Shown here: positions 21,530-36,615 of the stretch, in pieces
Layout: every line of letters begins with the position of its first letter
Position numbering within the stretch: the first letter of the stretch is position 1
The notes under the pieces: generated by a model
Database searches by the model: none
Told to the model about the DNA's origin: nothing
What the model saw: only the letters and a program-made list of their open reading frames with translations
Program-made: the position numbers and the translations under genes
Source of the DNA: Adenanthera pavonina
Lineage: Eukaryota > Streptophyta > Magnoliopsida > Fabales > Fabaceae
Direction of reading: 5' to 3'
DNA: 64,000 bases
Assembly (NCBI GenBank): GCA_026686845.1
Contig: JAIVEN010000028.1
Coordinates: 8,943,001-9,007,000 of the forward strand

Positions 21530-24500
21530 ATGACATGTGCAAAACTGGAGGACCAGGACAGAGGAAAAACCAAAGATGAAACAAAGGAGCTCCACGCCAC
21601 AGTGAGGAATAGTGGCGCTGCAGTGAATGATTTGAAACTTTGAAAAATTTTTTGGACATAAGGCTCTCACGCCACGACGAACTTATTCACCACCGCAATG
21701 CCAGACTTCAAAATCATTTAAATCAGAAACATTTCAGTTTGACCAAGCAAGAAAGAATGAGATAGGAACAGAGGGAGAAATAAAGAGCAGGGTTAGGGCT
21801 TCAAATTTTCGGCCCTTAGGAGTGATCTCTGACCTTTAGGAGTTTGATAAATTATTGGCAAGTGGTCCTTGCTCCTTGCTTTCCATTTTTCTTTTGGTTT
21901 TGAGTTGGATTTTTCAGATATATAGTTGGGTTTTCAGTTTTGGCCAAAATCTACAAATTAAAATGGATGAAAAGGGATTAATGAGGTGTGATTCAGTGTT
22001 TATGATGCTTGGGTATGAGTTTTACAAGGAGAATATATGGTGTAAGCCTAGCCCGAGGTTATTTTTGATTGAGGAAATTGAGAATCCGAAATGTGTGTGG
22101 TTGGTTAGAGTTTGAATGTTCTTTAGGAGCTCAATGATACATGAAAATGATATTGGAACCTTGGGTTAGGCCTAAATTGTTGAATTGTGAAATTTGGATA
22201 ATTTGTTAATTAAAGGTATTATGACATTGTAGAGATTGTTTGGTTGACCAAAGGAGTACAAATTGCGGTTGGCAATCCAAGAAGCTCATGGTATTGTGCA
22301 TGTGGTGTTGATAACTTGAGGTAACTGGGTGTTTATAATGTGCATATTATATATTACTATATATGTGTGTATATATGCATGTTTCCATTTATACCACGAT
22401 ATTGTTATGTGTGTGTATAGTTTTTCTACCTATTGTGGTATGCACATGGCTAGATATTATAGTAGATGATGATGATTATGATAATGATTATATATGATGA
22501 TGATGTGACATGACATGATTTCATAGCATGACATTGAGAAACATGATGATAATGATGATTACATGATGATATGACATGAGGTGGTGATGATGATATATGA
22601 TGTGATATGATATGATAAGATATGATATGGGTGAAACAAGGAAAGAATCCATGTTATTAAATCCTCTCCTATGGCTCGGAGAGCAAGATAGCAGTGGAGT
22701 GCACCTACCCTAAAATCACCATCTATTCGCGGTGATCAAGGGGAATGAGAGCCATGGTTCAAACATTAGTGTTACCTTTGGTCAGGTGCACAAGTGTCAG
22801 GTGAGCTTGATGAAGTTCTTGAATCAGTCTTCACAAACTGTTGGAAGGGAGTCACCTATACGAAATGTCCTATTATGACAACAACTCATTGCTCTAACCA
22901 TGTGTAAGGGAGAACATGTATACCATTTATTTGCATTACATTGCAACATGTTCATGATTGTGTAGATTAGTATATATGTATTGCCTATGGTTGTCCCCGA
23001 TTACTGAGACTTTGTTTCACACCTCTTTCCCATAAACTAACATTTCAAGTGAAAATTCTAGCACTAGTCCAGAGAAGATGAGAAAGTAGTAGGGTCTTGG
23101 ACGTGGGAATATTCAAGTCACGGTAGCATATATAATGTCTATATGTACATTGTGCCAAGTAGAATAGGATGACTGTATTGGATATGAGTTCAATGATGTA
23201 CTAATGATTATGGATGCATGATACTGATAATGATTGACATAGAATGATGTGGATGATAATGTGATATGTATGTTTATGTATTGGTGTGTATGTGTGATGA
23301 GAATGTGGACCCTAGCATCGGTCCTTGTCATTGGAATAGGCATTTGTGTGATAGAATGGTCATTTGTGAGCCTAAAAGAGGTTTTTGGGTTAAGTATATG
23401 AGTTTTAAGCATATAACTCATGATGTGAATTTGGGGTTCAAGGGACTCGAATCTCATAGAAGTGGTTCCTATGAGGTGAAACCTCTTAAGACAAGTTGGT
23501 TGAATTAATTAGAACCTGTGTGAATAGTCCATAATGGTCAATTTGTAATTTTTCTATTTTTATGGGATATTATAAAATGAATAAAAGATGAGAAATAAAG
23601 TAAGATGAAAAGGCTGTTTATATTCGAGCTTTAGATAGAATTAATTTCTCATCTAATTTTCAGAAAAAGTTATGTTTAGTTCTTAATTGGAATTAATTTT
23701 TCATAAGGTTCTTAACAGAAATTAATTCTAAAACTTACTCCAGAAAATATGCAATATACCACTGGAATGAAAGCTCGTTCCGAGCTGAGCGCAATGGTAT
23801 AAGTATTGTGTACCCAGGAGGTCTAGATTGAGAGATTGACCAATTTGAAAGTTAATGTGAATAGTGAAAAAGAAATAACAAAAAAATTAATCTTTAGGTA
23901 AAATTATAAGAAAGTACTCAAAAAAGGGATAATTACATTTTTACCTGGCTTAAGAGCAAAACGGTCATTTCTCAAATTAAAAGTAAAATGCGAATAATGC
24001 ATTTAAGGCCCAAAAAAGAAAAAGTTGACATTGTAAAATGTACAAGAAATTGGAAAAAATGGAAAAATATCATTAGGTATAAAAAATGACAAAGGAGTTA
24101 TTTTTTCTTGTTAAATAGAAAAATGAGAAATTTATATTTTAGCCCTAAGAATTAAAAATCTTGACAATTTAGTCCCTGAATAAGAAATCCACGGGAAGAG
24201 GAAATGAAAAGAAGTTTAGAGAAAATTACAGCTAATGCCCTAAAAGTTTCAAAAATTATAAATGTGCCCTAGGTCGAGGGTATTTTTATAATATGAAATA
24301 TTATAGTCAAAATGAAGCTCTCAATGAGTTAAGAAAAGTGACAGTAAGGTGAGCCACGTCTGGACACAGGTTTGGATACAAGTGGAATTTTTCAAAAGCT
24401 TTTTGAAGAAGAAAAAGCAATAAAGTCAAAGATACAGTTAATTAAATTGATTTATAAATTAATTACCATATTAAGTCATAAAGCTTCATCTTCTTCAACC

Positions 24501-27025
24501 CATTTCACTCTGAACCAGTGAGAAAGGAGAGGGGGAAGTCGTGAAAACAAGGAGTAAAAAGGAGACGAGAAAAACTACAAGTTTGGTTCCAAAACTTCAA
24601 GGTATTATCTTGCAACCATTTCCTTGTATTCTCTAGCAATTTTGAGGCATTTTAGTGGCTATTTTCCCTCTATCTCCTTGCTAAAATTTCTGACCTAGGA
24701 AGAGAGTAGAGAGAGAAAGTTGTGCCATGAAGAAATTAATCCCTGAAAAGTGAAGTAAATGTCACAAGATGCAAGATTATGACATTGGTTTCAAAGAATG
24801 ATAAGTTATTATTTTTCTACAATTTTATATATTTTTCTGCCTATTTAGGGCTTGTAATAGGAAGGGAATTTCATGATTTTAACCCCAAAAATGAATTCAT
24901 TGGGTCTAAATTATGTAAGAACAAGGGTGTTGTACAAGAAATTCCAAGTGGTTTGAAAAATGAAATTTTATGGTTCAAGTGAACACTGTGTGAAGTGAAT
25001 CATGAAACCAGTGGCTAATGGCCTTGTTTTGTGATGCTATAGGGTTTCAAGAAGTGTTAGAAGTTCAAAGAAAAGGTGTGTAAAGTTTGGAAAGGATTGG
25101 AAAGCTAAAAGGTAGTTCACCAACCTAACCTTGCATTATATTGTCATATAGTTTGCAATGATTTTGATGAGTTGCCTATTGTTTTCAATGTTGATTTGTA
25201 ATGATTTGATGTTATTGGCTAAGTTGTTGAGGGGTTTTGAGACCTCGAAATATCCAAAACCCAAGGGGAAACTCTGTCCAATTTTCTATAAAATGTTTGA
25301 GCATGAATGATTTTAAATGTTTGAATGATGATTTGATTATATGTGTTTGCAATATGTGATAATATATTTGCTTGAGTGGTGGTAACTACTGAAATTTCAT
25401 GAATCTCATCCCTTCCAAATGATAACCATGTTTAGGCCAAGGCAATACAAGGAGTTCAAGAGGAGCTTAAAGAGATGACGAAGAAATTGGTGAAAATTAT
25501 GTTCTTGCAAGTATTGATGTTAATTTCGATAATATGTATAAATTTGTATGCAAAGGATAAATCACATATATATATACACTGATGCAAGCATGTTCCTTGA
25601 GATATTTTTTGGTGTTATGCATGAATTTAGTACAGTGAACGATGATGTATTATGTCTGTGAAGCTTACTTTGTTGAGCTATGATTGGAAATGTTCAGTTA
25701 GAATACTCTGAGAAATTTGAAGGTACTGTTCATATGAATAAGGTGTAATGCATAAGTGGTATGTATACTCTAAAAGTAGATGGATTTCCATAGAGTTAAA
25801 TAACACTTAAATTGGATAAGTGTACAATTCATGGTGAATTTTCAATGTTAGGATTCAAAAACAGGGCAAGATTCGAAAACTGGTACCTTGAATCTAGATA
25901 CTGGAAATTTCAAAAGATATTATAAAATTGTTCATAGCTCTAAAAATTCATTGATTTGCATGTGTGAAAATATCTATATCTTAGCTTTAATATACCACTG
26001 GTTTGAGTGTAATTGAAGCTATATAACAATAGTTATACATATTTACCTAAGACTGTTCCAGTTAAAGTTAAGCTCTGACCTCTATTAGTTTAAGTTAATG
26101 TCATGCCCCGTAAAAGTTGAATAAATGTATAAAAAAAATATTTCTAGAAAGTAAATTCACAAAGCTTTCCAATGACATAAGGAATGTATGAATGGACTTA
26201 GGGCAGTGTGAGATATGAATTTTTAAATATAATTCCAAAATCTTGGGAAAGAGAAAATAACCAAATGCGCAGTAAAATTTTGAGAAATAAACTATACTAA
26301 TTGGTCTATAGAATGCTCTGTTTCATATTTTTTCCATGAATAAAATCATTTAAGCTATTTTTAGAGACTTAAATCACTATGAAATGCTTTTTCTAGAATC
26401 AGTTATGAATTTTCAAAATTCATCGGGTAAAATGGAAAATGCACAATGAACACCCTGAAATAAAGAAAAATCTATTTTGATATTTTTATACAACAAAGTC
26501 TCTAATCATGCAATAATGGACATAATTGGAGTCTAATACATGGAAAATGAACTTAAGTATAAGGTGTTACACAAATTGCCTTTGGTGGCAATTGGAGCGC
26601 TTAAGTTGTGAGTTTTGGCCAAAAAGCGCCCAAAATGGGGACAGGCATAGAAAATCACCAAACACAGATGGAGTTGAGTGAAACTAGTGTCTATGGATAG
26701 ATTTGGACAATATTGACTTGTAAGAGTTGGAATCAGGTCAATTGGAGATTGTAGCATCAAGTTATGCGCATGGGAAATTCGTCGAAAAATCAGCAAATTG
26801 CTGATGTGGAAACTAATGCTAGCGTCGCAGTGCCAAGCACTACTACCCAGCTAAGGCTGCAGCAGTACTATAGCTGGCCATAGCCCCAGCTTTTTCTAGT
26901 GCCCTTTTGGTGTTTTCCCATTGTTTTAATGTTTTTGAAATTAAAGTCGAGGTGTTATGGTCTTGTTTGGTTAGTTTTTGAAGTAATTAGTCAAGATTGG
27001 AGGTGTGTTGGAGTTGTGTGTTACA
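21530..27025 (+). mobile_element. Family A solo LTR, interrupted by a family B LTR
   Basis: Matches the other A copies (44396, 61040; reversed at 38628, 47250) from about 21555 to 23538 and again from 26572 to 27025, where it ends GTGTTACA. AATTG stands at 21525-21529 and at 27026-27030, a likely target duplication; the first LTR bases are decayed. Without the insert it is about 2.46 kb, in line with the other copies. Confidence 0.75.
23544..26571 (+). mobile_element. Family B solo LTR nested in the family A LTR
   Basis: Starts TGTAATTTTT and ends GGTGTTACA. It is flanked by CAATT and CAAAT (4 of 5 match), and the A-LTR sequence continues on the other side. At 3.03 kb it is longer than the other B copies (2.4-2.6 kb). 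The internal frame at 24779-24982 is short and unrecognised. Confidence 0.75.
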
Positions 27026-27345
27026 AATTGGGTTTGCCTTGTATTGAATATCCTAGACCATTCAAGATGATTATGACTACTTAAATCCCAAGTAGCTCGT
27101 AATTTATTAGTAAAGAAATTTAAGAGTCTATTTGTTTGGTTGCTAATTGCATTTCCAAAGGTGCAAAGTGTTGTCCAGAGTTTTAGATCCATAACAACTA
27201 CTTAAGTTCTAAGTAGCTCATAATTTAGGCAAGTTTTTAGTGTGTAGATCTTGCAATGCGTTTTATAGGATTTAGTTTCCTAATTTGTGTTGTGTCTTGA
27301 TTCTTAAAGAGCTTGATAGAACATTCTACAATTCTCTTGAAGAAT
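27026..27345 (+). repeat. Family C repeat fragment
   Basis: Positions 27110-27345 match 18530-18770 (shared blocks include GAGTCTATTTGTT and AGAGCTTGATAGAA). It probably continues the family C element after the family A insertion. Confidence 0.6.
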
Positions 27346-27885
27346 AACCTAACATAAATAGGAAATAAATAATCTAACATAAACTTTAAAAAAATAGAAA
27401 ATGGGAAATAAATAAAAGATATTATAAATCCTAATAATTCCTAGAAAATATGATAAAACCTAAATAAATCTAAAAGATATATTAAATATCCTAATAAAAT
27501 AATTTATTTTAAATCCTAGTTATCTTAAAATATTCCTTGATATTATATTCTCTATCATTCTCCCTCACTTGAAACAAACCACCTCTCGAGAGTTAAGCTG
27601 ATGATATGACTTCTAGAATATAAGATGTAAGCAAGCAACTCCAAGTAGCCTTTGGATCTAAGTAACCTTTTGTTTGTCACCAGGTGTACTGTAAGATAAG
27701 GGTCATGAAAACTAATATAGTGATAAGTATAGTATCATTCCTATGAGAATTTAATTCTAAAACCCGGTTAAGTATTAATTATTACACTTTTACTGAATTA
27801 GGCAACACAAATAACATGAGAAAATGTACAGATAAAATAAACTAGAATAAGGTTAGATGTTAGTAGTGATTCTAGCCAAGGGGGA
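27346..27885. other. Unassigned AT-rich DNA
   Basis: Short A/T-rich repeats on the theme AATCCTAA, then unclassified sequence with CTCCCTCACTTGAAAC. No supported gene. Confidence 0.3.
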
Positions 27886-30457
27886 TGTCACACCGTACCT
27901 TTATAGGTCCTTTATAAACATTATTTTATTATATTTGGATAGGTTTAGAAGCTTGAATCACTTAATTGATCAAAACAAAAAAAAAATCAACTTTCAGTTA
28001 CTCTTTATTTGGTCATTCCAATTTACAGGTCGAACTATGAAAAATCCTAATTAATTATAAAAAAATCATATGACAACTATTCAAGTATCTAAAAATAGCT
28101 TAAATCATACTTTGCATGAAAAAAATATATAACAAGACATTCATCGTGCCAATCCATATAATATTTTTTAAGAAATTTACTGTTCACTTGACATCTTAAA
28201 AACTGTCCAAATTTGGTACCTTTAACTTTGGAAAAACCATAACTTCTTCTATACTTAACCATTGTAAGTGATATTGGTCTTCCTAGAAAGCTTGTTATAT
28301 CTACTTTTAAGACATACTAGCCACTCTATCATTATTCCCTGTTTTGAATGAAATCAGTCTTTCTAACCTTCAGCTTATCAAATAAGGTAGTTTAGACAAC
28401 ATATAGGGTAATTAACTATATAATTCCATTATCTAATCAAAATGTGGTTATAACCTACTCCATACATTACATAAGGTTCAAAAGAACATACATAACTAGT
28501 TATAAAAATTTTTCAACATCAAGCATGAATTTCCATGTAACTTTCAAAATCAAGTGATCATTGTTCTAAACATAATTCAATCTTCATCTTCCTCATTCTT
28601 CTTTGCCTTTCCATGATCTTTTGCATGACTTAGTCCTATCATGGTTAATAGATTTGAGGAGTGAGATTGGAAAATCCCAATAGCAATAACATTTCAAGCA
28701 ATCATAGCATTCATATGTAGTGGCAAAACATCATGGAATATCATAAAACATCAATTTACCAAATTATCATGTAAAAATTTCATCAAAGCTTTCCCTTAGA
28801 AAATGGATATCCTGGTCATAGTCCTCAAGTCAAAAATAGCTAGTACCAATGACAAAACAAGAATACAATAATATGGCAACATTTATATCATCAAAGCAAC
28901 TACAAATAAATGTATAAAGGCAAGAAATGAAAATTGCTACCTCAAAGTTCTTTCCTTGTCTTTCCACTTGCCTTCAACTTATCCAATTGTTTCCTCAAGT
29001 TCTTCAAACCTGAATTCATCACAATACACTTACAAAATTGACTAATTCCATGAGTCATCTTCTTAATGAATCACTAACCCTAAAATTCCATATTTTTTAT
29101 TCTGAGTTTAATCTTGAAAACCTTGTCTCTCATTTACTAATTCATGCATGAGGAATCCATTTCTACCATTAGTTTCATGAAATTCCAACTTCTAATACTT
29201 CATTCAACTTGCTCAAATTCACTCCCTTAAGAAAAAGAGAAGAATTTTCATTGCTAATCATATTAAGCTCATGCAATCACACTTTCTTTCACCTAGTAGA
29301 TGCTTCCTCTAGGTTTGCTTTAAAGAGAACATCTTTCCTTTCTCTTCCATCTTTCTTGACCGAAAATAGAGCTCAGCATTAGGGTTAATAGAACTCATCT
29401 AAACCTATCCAAAATTCATGTGAAACTAACTCAGAAATAAAGAATATACTTACCTCAAAACTTACTTCCTTGCCTTCTTGCTTTGCTCCAAGATTTTCCT
29501 TCTTCTTTTCCTTCCTCCTTCTCTCCTTCTCCCTCTAATTTTTTAACTCCTCTTTCGCTCTCTTCTATCTCTTAATTTCAATCACCAAGGAGGGGTTGCC
29601 GTCTATTTATAGACTTTAAGAAGCAATCCTAACCCTTCATCCACCTCTTGATCCAATAACCAAAAAATAGTTCCTTGTAGGTTTGGACTCTTTGACATCA
29701 TCTTGATATCATTTCTTGCATCATTTCATATATAATCGAGACATAATTTTTCCAACCTAATTGGCTTAATATTTTCCCAAAAATATCCTAGAATTTTCGG
29801 CCAATAGAAAATTAGGAGAGAGAAAATAATTCTTCCACCATCTAGTATATTTTACTTGATCCAGATGAATCCTATCTCATTTACTTTAAGTTTGGACATT
29901 TTCCAGGTATTTTATGGCATCTGCCTATACTATTTGTATATCAATGTGTGTAGGAAATATACTGGTTTGTAATCTATATTTATCATAGTAACTGGTCCAA
30001 ACATTATTTAATGTGGGGTCCACATACTTTTCTTTTTCTCTTTCTTTATTGTGGAACCCACATTTCCTTCTTCTTTTTGACTATTTTGTTTGGCACACAA
30101 ATTTATCTTTTCTTCCATATTTTGTAGTTTGTATTATTTTCTAACTGTACCTTTTGAGCTCAATATATTCTTCTAATAGGATTCAACAAATCAAAAGGTT
30201 CATTTCCTCATATATATCATAATTCTAAATTTTTGAAAATTTATTACAATTTATTCCATTTAAGGACCAAATAGAATTTCTTCTAACGACTACAGGAGAA
30301 TTTAATTTCAATCAAGGACCAAGTATGTAAAATTATTATTTTGCCCTTCTAGTACTCATACAATGCATCAAATACAACATCCTTCCCAATCATGCTTTTC
30401 TCATAATAATTCTTAATATATCATAAAAATAACATTTAAGAAATTAGTGATGTTACA
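27886..30457 (-). mobile_element. Family B solo LTR with GGGGA target duplication
   Basis: On the + strand it starts TGTCACACC and ends GATGTTACA, with perfect GGGGA at 27881-27885 and 30458-30462. It is an LTR alone with no internal region. The - orientation follows from comparison with 23544. Confidence 0.85.
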
Positions 30458-30462
30458 GGGGA

Positions 30463-33100
30463 CAACCTAGGATCACTCTTCCATCTTAATTACTTCACAA
30501 TAGCTAATTACCTCTTCCATCTTTGTTTATTGATGCAACTAGATAAGACTTCATGCTACTCACGATATTTTTTAGTTTTTTTTATAAACAAATTTTAAAT
30601 TGTTTTGTTTTGTCAATATTTCAAAATTATATTAAATAAATATTTGAGTGACATAATTTTATTATATTGATCACTAAAACAATTTTACAAAATAAATTTT
30701 ATAATATATTAATTATTGCAATGCATGAAAAAATAATGAGTTAAAAATATAACTTCACACCAGCTTTAAAACCTGTTTTTTCCCTATACTTAACATATTG
30801 TTTCGTTGTTTTATCAAAAGAAAAAAAAAGGAAAGTATTAGAAGTAGCCAATAGATTGAAATAAAATAAGTTTGATAAGCATAAATTTCAAGTTAAATTT
30901 GGATGGGCTAATAAAAAATTCAAAGCACAGCAAACACTTAGTAATTCTCACTGCTTTGCAAGTTTGTAACCAAAGGGGTTTTAAGAATATCAGAATTCAC
31001 ATATTCTTATTTGGAGAGGGGAATTTGTCCTGTCAAGTCAAGTCATAGATTCTTTAGAACTAGAATATTGAGCTTTATCACTCTACCAAGGCAAACCTCA
31101 ACTACACCTATAATGGCACCAGCAATTCGTGGTGGTTGATGCAGCATGGGATTTGAGACCACTCCAAGAAGCTAGCTAACAATTCCATCCCCAATAAGTC
31201 TTGTTTAGCACATTTGCCTGGGGGTATGAAAGAAATATCAAATTTGCAAGTGAAAGGAAACTCACAACCCATAGCTTAGCTTCCAGGTCCAAAAAAATTA
31301 AGGGCAACAGAAACATTGTTGTCAATTACACAAAGATTCTTTCCCTTTTTTTTTTTGCAAATTAGGAAAAAATTAATTTGGTAACTTCTCATATCCTAAG
31401 AAACATGAAAACATTTCTAATACCTCAAAAATTATATAATATTGAAGTTTTATAAAACACATAAAGGTTTATATCAACTGTTAATAAGTTGATTCAACTG
31501 TCCATGCAGGAATAGACAATATATATTACAATATGAGAGAGTGTGAGAGAGAGATTTAATCAGAAAAATACATACAAGACAAACCTTAGGATAATAATTT
31601 TGTTACTCAACAAATAAATATATTATTTGAAAAGTCAAGTCATCTGTGCAAAAAAAAAGAGAAATTGTGATGAAACGAGCATATTCAGAATCACAATAAT
31701 ACATATATCATAGTAATACTACCAGCAATGCAATATACAAGATCTTCTGCCATGCACATGTGATGTATTTGAAGTATTTTAAGAAAACTGAAGGTTTTCA
31801 TTTTTTTGGCCTGAGAACTCAAGGTTCTTCATCTAATAAGAAAACTGAAACTTCAATGCTTTCTATTTTAATATAAGAAGCATTAGTTAAATTAATGTTT
31901 AACTATTACAAATCTATATAAATTTGAGTATTATATATTGAAAAAATACAAGAGTAAAATAATACTAGCTATTTACAAACTAAGTATGCACACAAGAAAT
32001 AGCCTAATAAGGTTATCATATTAAAGAAGATTACTACCCATTAGCTGAGTAAAAACTTATTGAAACTGTATGAATGGGCCAACCAATATGGATCAGTAAT
32101 ACAACATAAGTAAAAAATACACTTAAAAAATATCAAAAATACACTATCAAATTTGAATTGCATAAGAGGTCTTTTTTTAAATACACTATCAACCAGAAAA
32201 TTGTATCAATATAATATTCATGCCAATTAATACACTTACAGAATATCAAGACCTACTATCAACAACACTTACAAACCTTTCAAGATTCTTAGCAACTAAA
32301 CCACTCAAAGGCCAAAGGGTTTATCTAGTCAAGATTATGAATTAAAATACCATGCACATCCATTAAAAGAATTCTCTCCATGAGTTTTAGAATTATTGCA
32401 TCTCCTTTTGACCGTGTAACTAAGAAAATGGATTATTCGAAGTGTCATGGTGTGTGAAAAATAAGGAGAGACTGATTCAATAGACAACTTCTCCATTTTA
32501 CACTATTGAGAAGGAGAAATTATTCGTTGAATTGTTTATGAGTTTTGAAAAGGAGAAATTACTTTGAGAAAAATGTTACATAATTTTGCAAGAAAATCAA
32601 GCCCTAGATAAAGCTTTAACTGTGCACTTGAAGGAAATCTACATCAGAATGGGTAGCTACAAACAAAACGGATGTTGAGGCACTCTAATAGAGGACTCAC
32701 ATTGGTGCGACTTAGCCTGATGTGAAAGTTGACCACGTGTGGGTTTTGCCCTATTTTATTGGTTTGAAGAAAAAGGTTTTTTTCTAACAACAATAAAAAA
32801 GCTTCCTTTGGCAGAGTGAAAGGGGTGGAAGAATCTGAGGAAGCAAACAAACGAATCATTACCCCACGACTCTCGAACCAAGAAGAAAGTAAGCTGAAGA
32901 GGCAATTACTGGAAGAGGCAATTGTTGAAAGAATGCAATGTGTGAGGTTATGGGATAGAAAGACGAAGAGCGGTGCGACAATTTAAAAAAAAAATTGTGG
33001 TTACCAAAGATTAAAAGCGGTAGCAAAGATGTTTCAAATGTTAATTATATTAAATTACACCTTTTCAGCACATTTTCCTTGAGTTATGCTTACATTTGGT
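30463..33100. other. Unassigned AT-rich DNA
   Basis: No reading frame or motif I can name. A short GA-rich microsatellite lies near 31540. Near 32965-33030 there are GCGGT-containing repeats around a 9-10 base A-run, faintly like CACTA subterminal repeats, but too weak to call. Confidence 0.3.
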
Positions 33101-34021
33101 ATACATTTAGTATATATTAGACACTCAAAATAGGAAAATCTACATTCTGAACTCTAATGTTACATGATAGCTAATTTTTGTTCTATTGTGTATTCTTTTG
33201 TTGTATCTTGAACCCTTCATAGCTTGTGAATTTTCACCCTTATGTAGGCACTCTTTGATGAAAAATTGAAGCCACTTAACATCTTTAGGAGCTGAAGAAT
33301 CAGTGGAGAACAGGAAGAAAGCATCAAGGATCAAAGCCATGGAGAAATAAGGCAAGAAGAAAGTAGACTATAGCAGAAGTGCATCACGCTACAACACCTA
33401 TGTAGCCCGTTGCAAAGCCAAGACATGAAAACTATATTAAAATCCACACAAAATCAACTAGCTCCACAGTGCCATATGCTCTCGCCGTGGTGCAAGATGC
33501 TATTAGCAAAATGCAGAGTTTTGAATTACTCGAGTTTTCATATATATTATGTCTCCTTCATTTCAGCCTTCATTTTGGGCTTCTTAGTTGTGCTTTAGAG
33601 CATCTGGGTGCTAGGGTTTGGCTTCTTGAAGGGAGATTGAGCTAGAGCTTTTTGAAGGGATTTTAGCTTCAACCTTGGTTTTTCTTCTTTCTCTTCCATT
33701 CCTTTCATTGTGTTCTACTATGGGTCATTTTATCTTGTATATTTAGGACTTGATTGTGAATATGAGTAGCTAAAAAAGTGTTCCTAGGATTATTTTGATC
33801 TCTTATATGGATTAGATACTTGTCCTCCTTTATATTTGTGATTAATGATATAAGTATATTGGTTTTTCTCCATGCTTAATGTTTCTTATTGATTGGCCTC
33901 CAATAAGATTGTTGAGTTGACTAAATTAGTACTTGAGAAAACTTGATTGAGTGTTAAATTTGAGTTAAATTATGTGGGAACTTAATACTTGCGATGTTGA
34001 GTAGAGGGTTTTCTTGGTGGG
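33101..34021 (+). repeat. Possible gypsy LTR fragment
   Basis: Sequence with GCTAGGGTTTGG followed by TTCTTCTTTCTCTTCC and ATGAGTAGCTAAAAA resembles plant Tat/Athila-type LTRs in general style. There is no second copy in the window and the ends are not defined. It is interrupted on the right by a family B LTR. Confidence 0.25.
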
Positions 34022-36615
34022 TGTCACACCTCATACTTAGGCCCATTCCCCATGTAATGGACCTTAAATATATCCATATAAGCATGATTAAAGACTTGAA
34101 TGCAAAATAAATTTAAATCAGATTTTTTAAAATTCTCATGTACTATTCATTTTGTCAAATCCATTTTATCCAACAAACTTTGAAAATTCATAATTAATTA
34201 TAGACAAATTATCTTGAAGTAATTTAAATCTCTAAAAATAGTTAGAAAGATTCTATACATGGAACAAATAAGTAACTAGATATTTATTTGACCAATTTGT
34301 ACAGTTAATTTTTCCAAGAATCACTATGGCAATTGAGAAATTCTGAAAACCCTATTTCTAAGCATAATTTTGAAAAATCCCCATAAATCATACACAACTC
34401 TAATTTAAGTAATCTCTACGTCTATGAAAGCTCCTCATGTCTAGTTTTCATACATTTATAAAACTCATACATTAAACACAAAAAGGTCTAAACAGTACTC
34501 ATGAATTCATACAGAGGTTAGATTGTCACTTTATATCCCTTAAACTTGCAAAATAAAAGGGCCAATTGTCCATATATGGCCATTTGTTGTTCTCAAACTT
34601 ATTTACACATTACATAACACTTAAGGAAGCATATTGGTATGAAGATATAGAACCATCATATGCCATATGATTTTACATAGCATTTCATAAAACATAATCA
34701 TTCTAAGTAATAAAATCTTATACATCGCCTTCTCCTTCCTTGCCTTTGACTTCTTTGGCAACCTTGCCATGGTTTGGACCTAATCATGGTAACATTTGGA
34801 GATGGGTGAGATTCAAATAATCTCAATAGTTATATCCCATCTTGCACTCATATTATCATAATATTTCATAAAATCATCAATAGAAATCATTAAATTATAT
34901 TATGTTATTAAATTTCGTAAAAATTTTGGCATGATAACATTTCAGAAAATGGACATCCTAGGGTCATAAAACATTTCATACAACCAGCCAACAACAAATT
35001 TACATCTCAAAACATTTAATCATGTTCATGGCATATATAAAGAATCATGGAAAAATCAACTTGATAACATTTAACATAAATGGAAAAATAACTACATTTG
35101 AGCTTTCCAATTTCCTCCAAACTTTGAACACCCTTTCTTTGATCTTCTAATATCTCTTGGAACCCTATAGCATCAATAAACATAGTCAGTAGCCACTGAT
35201 TACACAAACTTCCTCTCAAAGCGGCTAACTTGAACCTGAAATTCCATTTAATTATTCTTTGGGAATTTCTTGTACAATACACTTGCCTTAACCTAATTTG
35301 GACCCAAGTAATCCATTTTTGGGGTTAAAATCATGAAATTTTCTTCCTATATTGAACCTTTATCTCACCAAAAATTTCATAAAATTGCAGAAAAATACTT
35401 ACTCAACCAACTTGCAAACCAATGGCATATTCTTGCATCTTAAGGCATATATCACGCTTTGCATGGTTTGGTTTTTCCACGCCTTCACTTTCTCTCTCTT
35501 CTCTCTTTAGGACAAAAATTTCAGAGGAGAAATAGCAAGAAATACTCCATGAAAACTCTACCAAGCCCAAAAATACATAAGCTAGAAGTCACAGAATTTT
35601 GTCTTGGAATTTGGAGAACCAAACTTTTCTTCTTGTCTTCTCCTTTCTCTCCTTATTTCTTTGTGTCTTTCTCTCCCTCAAACCCTCTGTTTAGACTTCC
35701 AAAATGGAGCAAATAGCTTAATTCAAGACCAAGAGGAAATATATGAAATAAAGGAATAATGTTAATTGGTTAATTAATTAACTATTTTTGTTAACTTTTA
35801 CGCTTTACTTTATTAAAGCAAATAGCATAACTTCCTTAGTGTCCCCCATCAGTATTTTAGATGTAGTTCTCCTTCATTTTAGACCAGAAATTTCTTTAAT
35901 AATTTTTTGGACCAATATACCATGTATCAATTAAATTTATCGGTACTGATTAAATATTTTTACCATAATTGTCATTAAATTGGTACAAGATTATCCAAAA
36001 ATTACTTTAGTCCAAAATATTATCTTAATCCAAAATATATTTTAGCAAGATTCAAATCACTGTCATTGAATCGGTATTACCTTTTAATGCAGTCTAAAAT
36101 AACCTTTATTGATATAATTTGACCTAATAGTTTAAATGCCAAAAATTAAATCATTTTGATCTAATTACCTTTCATACAATATTTCATTGGGCTAGATTCA
36201 TCAAGAGCTTCATTTTAACTATAATTTTTCATATTTACAAAAAAACCCTTAACTCAAGATAAATTTATAATTTTTAAAACTTTCACGTTATTAGCTGTAA
36301 TTTTGCCCCCAAACTTCATTATACATGAATCCCCCAATTCTCTTCTTTCAAGGGACTAAATTGCAAGAAATTTATTCCTAGAGGCAAAATCATATTAATC
36401 CATACTTTTTAAAGACTAAATTGCAAAGAATTCTTCTTTCTTGGGGTAAAACTATAATCTTCTCCTTTTCAATTTTAATTTGGAAAATTATCCTTTTCTC
36501 CCTTTTTCCTCTGTTTCTGTGTCTCTCCATTTTTGGTAATTTTCTATGTATTTTTTTAATCATTTACTTTTTCCCCTTACATTATAGGATATCTAGTAAA
36601 ATTAGAGATATTACA
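34022..36615 (-). mobile_element. Family B solo LTR
   Basis: Starts TGTCACACC and ends GATATTACA on the + strand and is similar to 27886-30457 and 53289-55687. Flanks are GTGGG and ATAGG, only 3 of 5 matching (both differences are G to A), so the duplication is decayed or absent. No internal genes. Confidence 0.75.

Noticed and set aside
32960..33030. Possible CACTA subterminal repeats around GCGGTAGCAAAG
   Set aside because: Only two weak repeats, no CACTA terminus and no inverted partner.
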